The notes under the pieces are model-generated. The model was given only the letters and a program-made list of their open reading frames with translations. It had not been told where the DNA came from and did no database searches. The position numbers were made by a program, and so were the translations under genes. 8,604 nucleotides of DNA. It comes from Bacteroidales bacterium. GTDB lineage: Bacteria > Bacteroidota > Bacteroidia > Bacteroidales > GCA-2748055. This document shows positions 6,488-8,604 of the stretch, in pieces. Where the stretch lies: assembly GCA_023135025.1 (NCBI GenBank), contig JAGLTY010000067.1, positions 1 to 8,604 of the forward strand. The letters are read 5' to 3'. Numbering within the stretch: the first letter of the stretch is position 1; every line of letters starts with the position of its first letter.

Positions 6488-7876
6488 ATGAGTTTAGTGA
6501 TCTCAATTTCAGGCATTCGTGGAACCATCGGAGGGAAGCCTTCTGAAGGTTTAACCCCCATCGATACAGTCCAATTTGCATCGGCTTACGCCTCCTGGCT
6601 GATCCGGGAATCGGGGAAGGAGAGACCCTCAGTGGCCCTTGGCCGGGATGCACGTATTTCAGGACCCATGGTGGAGCAACTGGTTTCAGCCACCCTTTCG
6701 GCCATGGGGGTGGATGTATATATGATGGGATTTGCCACCACTCCAACAGTCGAAATCGCTGTTACCGAGATGGGTGCAGATGGTGGTATTATCCTGACGG
6801 CCAGCCATAACCCGGCACAATGGAACGCATTAAAACTGCTGAACGGACGAGGTGAGTTTCTTTCAGGGGAGGATGGTGAAGCGATCCTGAAGATGGCCAG
6901 ATCCAACGATTACAGTTATGCTGATGTCAAAAAACTGGGGGCCATTAAACCTCTGGAGGGAATGGACGTCAAACACATTGATCAGGTACTAAAACTGGAC
7001 CTGGTAAAGCCTGAAAAGATTGAAAAAAAGAAGTTCCGCGTGGCTATAGATTGTGTAAATTCGGTTGGAGGCATCATTTTACCAGCACTACTCAAAGCGC
7101 TGGGGGTGCAGGATGTGATAGAACTCTATTGCGATCCCACGGGCGACTTTCCACATAATCCCGAGCCTCTGCCCGAACATCTGACTGAAATTTCAGAGCT
7201 GATGGTACGTGAAAAAGCTGATGTGGGATTTGTGGTGGATCCCGATGTGGACCGCCTGGCCATTGTATGTGAGGATGGCTCCATGTTTGGTGAGGAGTAT
7301 ACCCTGGTTGCCATAGCCGATTATATTCTCTCCAGGACCCCGGGCAATACAGCCTCCAATCTATCCTCCACCAGGGCACTGAGGGATGTGACCGAAGGGC
7401 ATGGCCAATCCTATTTTCCCTCTGCAGTGGGGGAGGTCAATGTGGTCAATGCCATGAAACAACATGAGTGTGTAATTGGCGGTGAGGGCAATGGCGGAAT
7501 CATCTACCCCGCTCTTCATTACGGAAGGGATGCGCTGGTAGGGATCGCCCTGTTTCTGACCCACCTGGCCGAAAGTGGCATGGAGTGTAGTATGATGCGA
7601 AAATGCTATCCCGATTACTTTATCTCCAAGAATAAGATCACCCTGCCTGAAGGAGCCGATGCGGATCAGCTGCTTGCTTCATTTGAGAAGGTGCACGCAA
7701 ATGATCACATCAATACTGTGGATGGGGTCAAGGTGGATATGCCCGAAGGATGGGTGCACCTGCGAAAATCCAATACAGAACCGATTATCAGGTTGTATGC
7801 CGAAGCGGGTAGCAGTGAAGAGGCAGAACGCATTGCCGGTGAGGCCATGCAAACGATAAATGAATTGATTAATTAG
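6488..7876 (+). CDS. glmM: Phosphoglucosamine mutase-type phosphohexomutase
   Basis: This enzyme probably interconverts glucosamine-6-phosphate and glucosamine-1-phosphate in the cytoplasm, on the route to UDP-GlcNAc for peptidoglycan and lipopolysaccharide. The 462 residues are close to the usual length. Visible motifs are an N-terminal SISGIRGTIGGKPSEG segment, the phosphoserine loop TASHNP with catalytic Ser106, the metal loop DPDVDR (251-256), the sugar-binding loop GEGNGG (332-337) and the phosphate-binding segment RKSNTEPIIRLYAEA (426-440). GEGNGG and SNTEP differ from the textbook GEESGH/GEQSGH and SGTEP and recall archaeal and Bacteroidota members, so phosphomannomutase or phosphoglucomutase activity remains possible. 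I chose the ATG at 6488 over the in-frame TTG at 6461 because the family opens MSLVISISGIRG and the TTG lies inside a promoter box. A membrane fusion protein gene follows after 18 bases. Confidence 0.9.
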   Translation: MSLVISISGIRGTIGGKPSEGLTPIDTVQFASAYASWLIRESGKERPSVALGRDARISGPMVEQLVSATLSAMGVDVYMMGFATTPTVEIAVTEMGADGGIILTASHNPAQWNALKLLNGRGEFLSGEDGEAILKMARSNDYSYADVKKLGAIKPLEGMDVKHIDQVLKLDLVKPEKIEKKKFRVAIDCVNSVGGIILPALLKALGVQDVIELYCDPTGDFPHNPEPLPEHLTEISELMVREKADVGFVVDPDVDRLAIVCEDGSMFGEEYTLVAIADYILSRTPGNTASNLSSTRALRDVTEGHGQSYFPSAVGEVNVVNAMKQHECVIGGEGNGGIIYPALHYGRDALVGIALFLTHLAESGMECSMMRKCYPDYFISKNKITLPEGADADQLLASFEKVHANDHINTVDGVKVDMPEGWVHLRKSNTEPIIRLYAEAGSSEEAERIAGEAMQTINELIN

Positions 7877-7885
7877 ATATATTTC

Positions 7886-7893
7886 AAAAGGAG
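7886..7893 (+). promoter_or_regulatory. Shine-Dalgarno-like AAAAGGAG very close to the start
   Basis: AAAAGGAG is followed by a single C and then the ATG at 7895. The core matches a classical Shine-Dalgarno sequence, but a one-base spacing is far shorter than the usual 5-9 bases. It may be fortuitous, since Bacteroidota rarely depend on such sites. No in-frame alternative start lies nearby: upstream there are only six sense codons back to the glmM stop, and the next Met is residue 48. Confidence 0.3.
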
Positions 7894-7894
7894 C

Positions 7895-8604
7895 ATGAAA
7901 ACAAGAACCATACTAGCCATCGTTATTCCCTCGGTGCTGATCATTGCACTGATACTCTACTCGGCACTTTCCGGTAAAGAGAAGGAGATTGTACTGGAAA
8001 CCGTGGTGGTACAGGGAGAGTTTGAGATCGCCGTCATGGTAACCGGCGAACTGCAGGCAATCCGTGAGACCGAGATCAAGGCCCCTTCGCAGTTGCGAAG
8101 CAGAAACCTGCGTATTCGCAGTGTGAAGATCCAGGAGCTGATACCCGAGGGTACCGTGGTCGATTCGGGACAATGGGTCGCCACTCTGGACCGGTCCGAA
8201 GCGGATAACTCACTGAAGGATATCCTGGATAACCTGGAACAGAAAGAGTCGGAGTACATGCGAACCAAGCTGGATACCACCATGCAGCTCAGGGAGTTGC
8301 GCGACCAGTTGTTCAATCTGAATTTTGCCTTGGAGGAGGCCGAGATTACCCTGGAACAATCGCAGTATGAGCCCCCGGCCACCATTCGCCAGGCTCAAAT
8401 TGAACTGGAAAAAGCCAAAAGAGCCTACGTCCAGGCTGAAAAGAACTATGGGCTGAAGGTGAGACAGGCAGAGGCGGAGATGCGCGAGGCGGAGATCAAT
8501 ATGGCCCGGGACCGCCGAAGCAAGGAGGAGATGGAAGCGGTGATGGAAAAATTCGATATCCATGCTCCCGCTTCAGGGATGGTGATCTATAAGAAAGACT
8601 GGAG
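7895..8604 (+). CDS. HlyD/MacA-type membrane fusion protein (3' partial)
   Basis: This is the N-terminal 236 residues of a periplasmic adaptor that would link an inner-membrane pump to an outer-membrane channel. The frame is open to the right edge, so the C-terminus is missing. A hydrophobic N-terminal anchor spans about 5-25. The first half of a lipoyl-like domain covers about 59-100, with EIKAPS and the glycine turn EGTVVDSGQWVATLDRSE. A long alpha-helical hairpin, rich in Glu, Lys, Ala and Gln, covers about 101-215. The second lipoyl half begins at FDIHAPASGMVIYK (220-233). This order is typical of adaptors for MacB-type ABC or RND pumps. The anchor has no lipobox cysteine. The partner transporter should lie beyond 8604. 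It follows glmM by 18 bases on the same strand, so they may share a transcript, though a functional link is not evident. Confidence 0.88.
   Translation, partial: MKTRTILAIVIPSVLIIALILYSALSGKEKEIVLETVVVQGEFEIAVMVTGELQAIRETEIKAPSQLRSRNLRIRSVKIQELIPEGTVVDSGQWVATLDRSEADNSLKDILDNLEQKESEYMRTKLDTTMQLRELRDQLFNLNFALEEAEITLEQSQYEPPATIRQAQIELEKAKRAYVQAEKNYGLKVRQAEAEMREAEINMARDRRSKEEMEAVMEKFDIHAPASGMVIYKKDW

Noticed and set aside
7874..7897. glmM and the membrane fusion protein gene share a reading frame, separated by one TAG and six sense codons, hinting at read-through fusion
   Set aside because: A shared frame is expected one time in three, and the downstream ORF has its own ATG and N-terminal membrane anchor.
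1..8604. Search by eye for CRISPR repeats, transposase genes, tRNA genes and attachment sites
   Set aside because: No regularly spaced repeats, no terminal inverted repeats or transposase motifs, and the gaps between genes are too short for RNA genes apart from 6382-6487, which holds promoter signals only.

Overview
The window looks like chromosomal DNA from a member of the Bacteroidota. The evidence is a propeller / Y_Y_Y sensor fused to a SpoIIE-type phosphatase, a small lipoprotein with a DGDGNLG motif, an Era protein opening MNHKAGYVNIIG, a phosphohexomutase with the GEGNGG and SNTEP motif variants, promoter -7 boxes of the form TAnnTTTG, and almost no Shine-Dalgarno sequences. An aquatic or sediment member of the Bacteroidia is plausible, but the sequence alone does not fix the genus. 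I see no mobile element, CRISPR array, tRNA or rRNA. Coding density is very high, and the longest gap between genes is 106 bases.

Layout. (1) Bases 1-2756, plus strand: the 3' part of a large membrane sensor, with a periplasmic beta-propeller, a Y_Y_Y domain, one membrane helix, a coiled coil and a cytoplasmic SpoIIE/PPM phosphatase. Its start lies before the window. (2) Bases 6381 down to 2757, minus strand: a tight four-gene unit, in transcription order an RsuA/RluB-type rRNA pseudouridine synthase, era, der and a small lipoprotein. Gaps are 1, 12 and 27 bases. The lipoprotein stop codon abuts the stop codon of the phosphatase gene, so the two converge with no spacer. (3) Bases 6382-6487: a divergent promoter region with one exact TAnnTTTG box on each strand, a short dyad between them, and an 8-bp inverted repeat just inside the two start codons. 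(4) Bases 6488-7876, plus strand: a GlmM-type phosphohexomutase. (5) From 7895 to the window end, plus strand: the N-terminal 236 residues of an HlyD/MacA-type membrane fusion protein, 18 bases after glmM and perhaps co-transcribed with it.

How the genes work together. The minus-strand unit is mainly a ribosome-maturation operon: rRNA pseudouridylation, 30S assembly (Era) and 50S assembly (Der). The lipoprotein is an unexplained passenger. GlmM supplies glucosamine-1-phosphate for peptidoglycan and lipopolysaccharide. The membrane fusion protein probably belongs to an efflux or export pump encoded beyond the right edge. The phosphatase sensor probably signals through an unseen partner-switching or phosphoprotein target.

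Most of the window is housekeeping. I found no clear evidence for a new defence or mobile system. The best leads are the sensor-phosphatase, the unknown lipoprotein in the GTPase operon, and the compact divergent control region.
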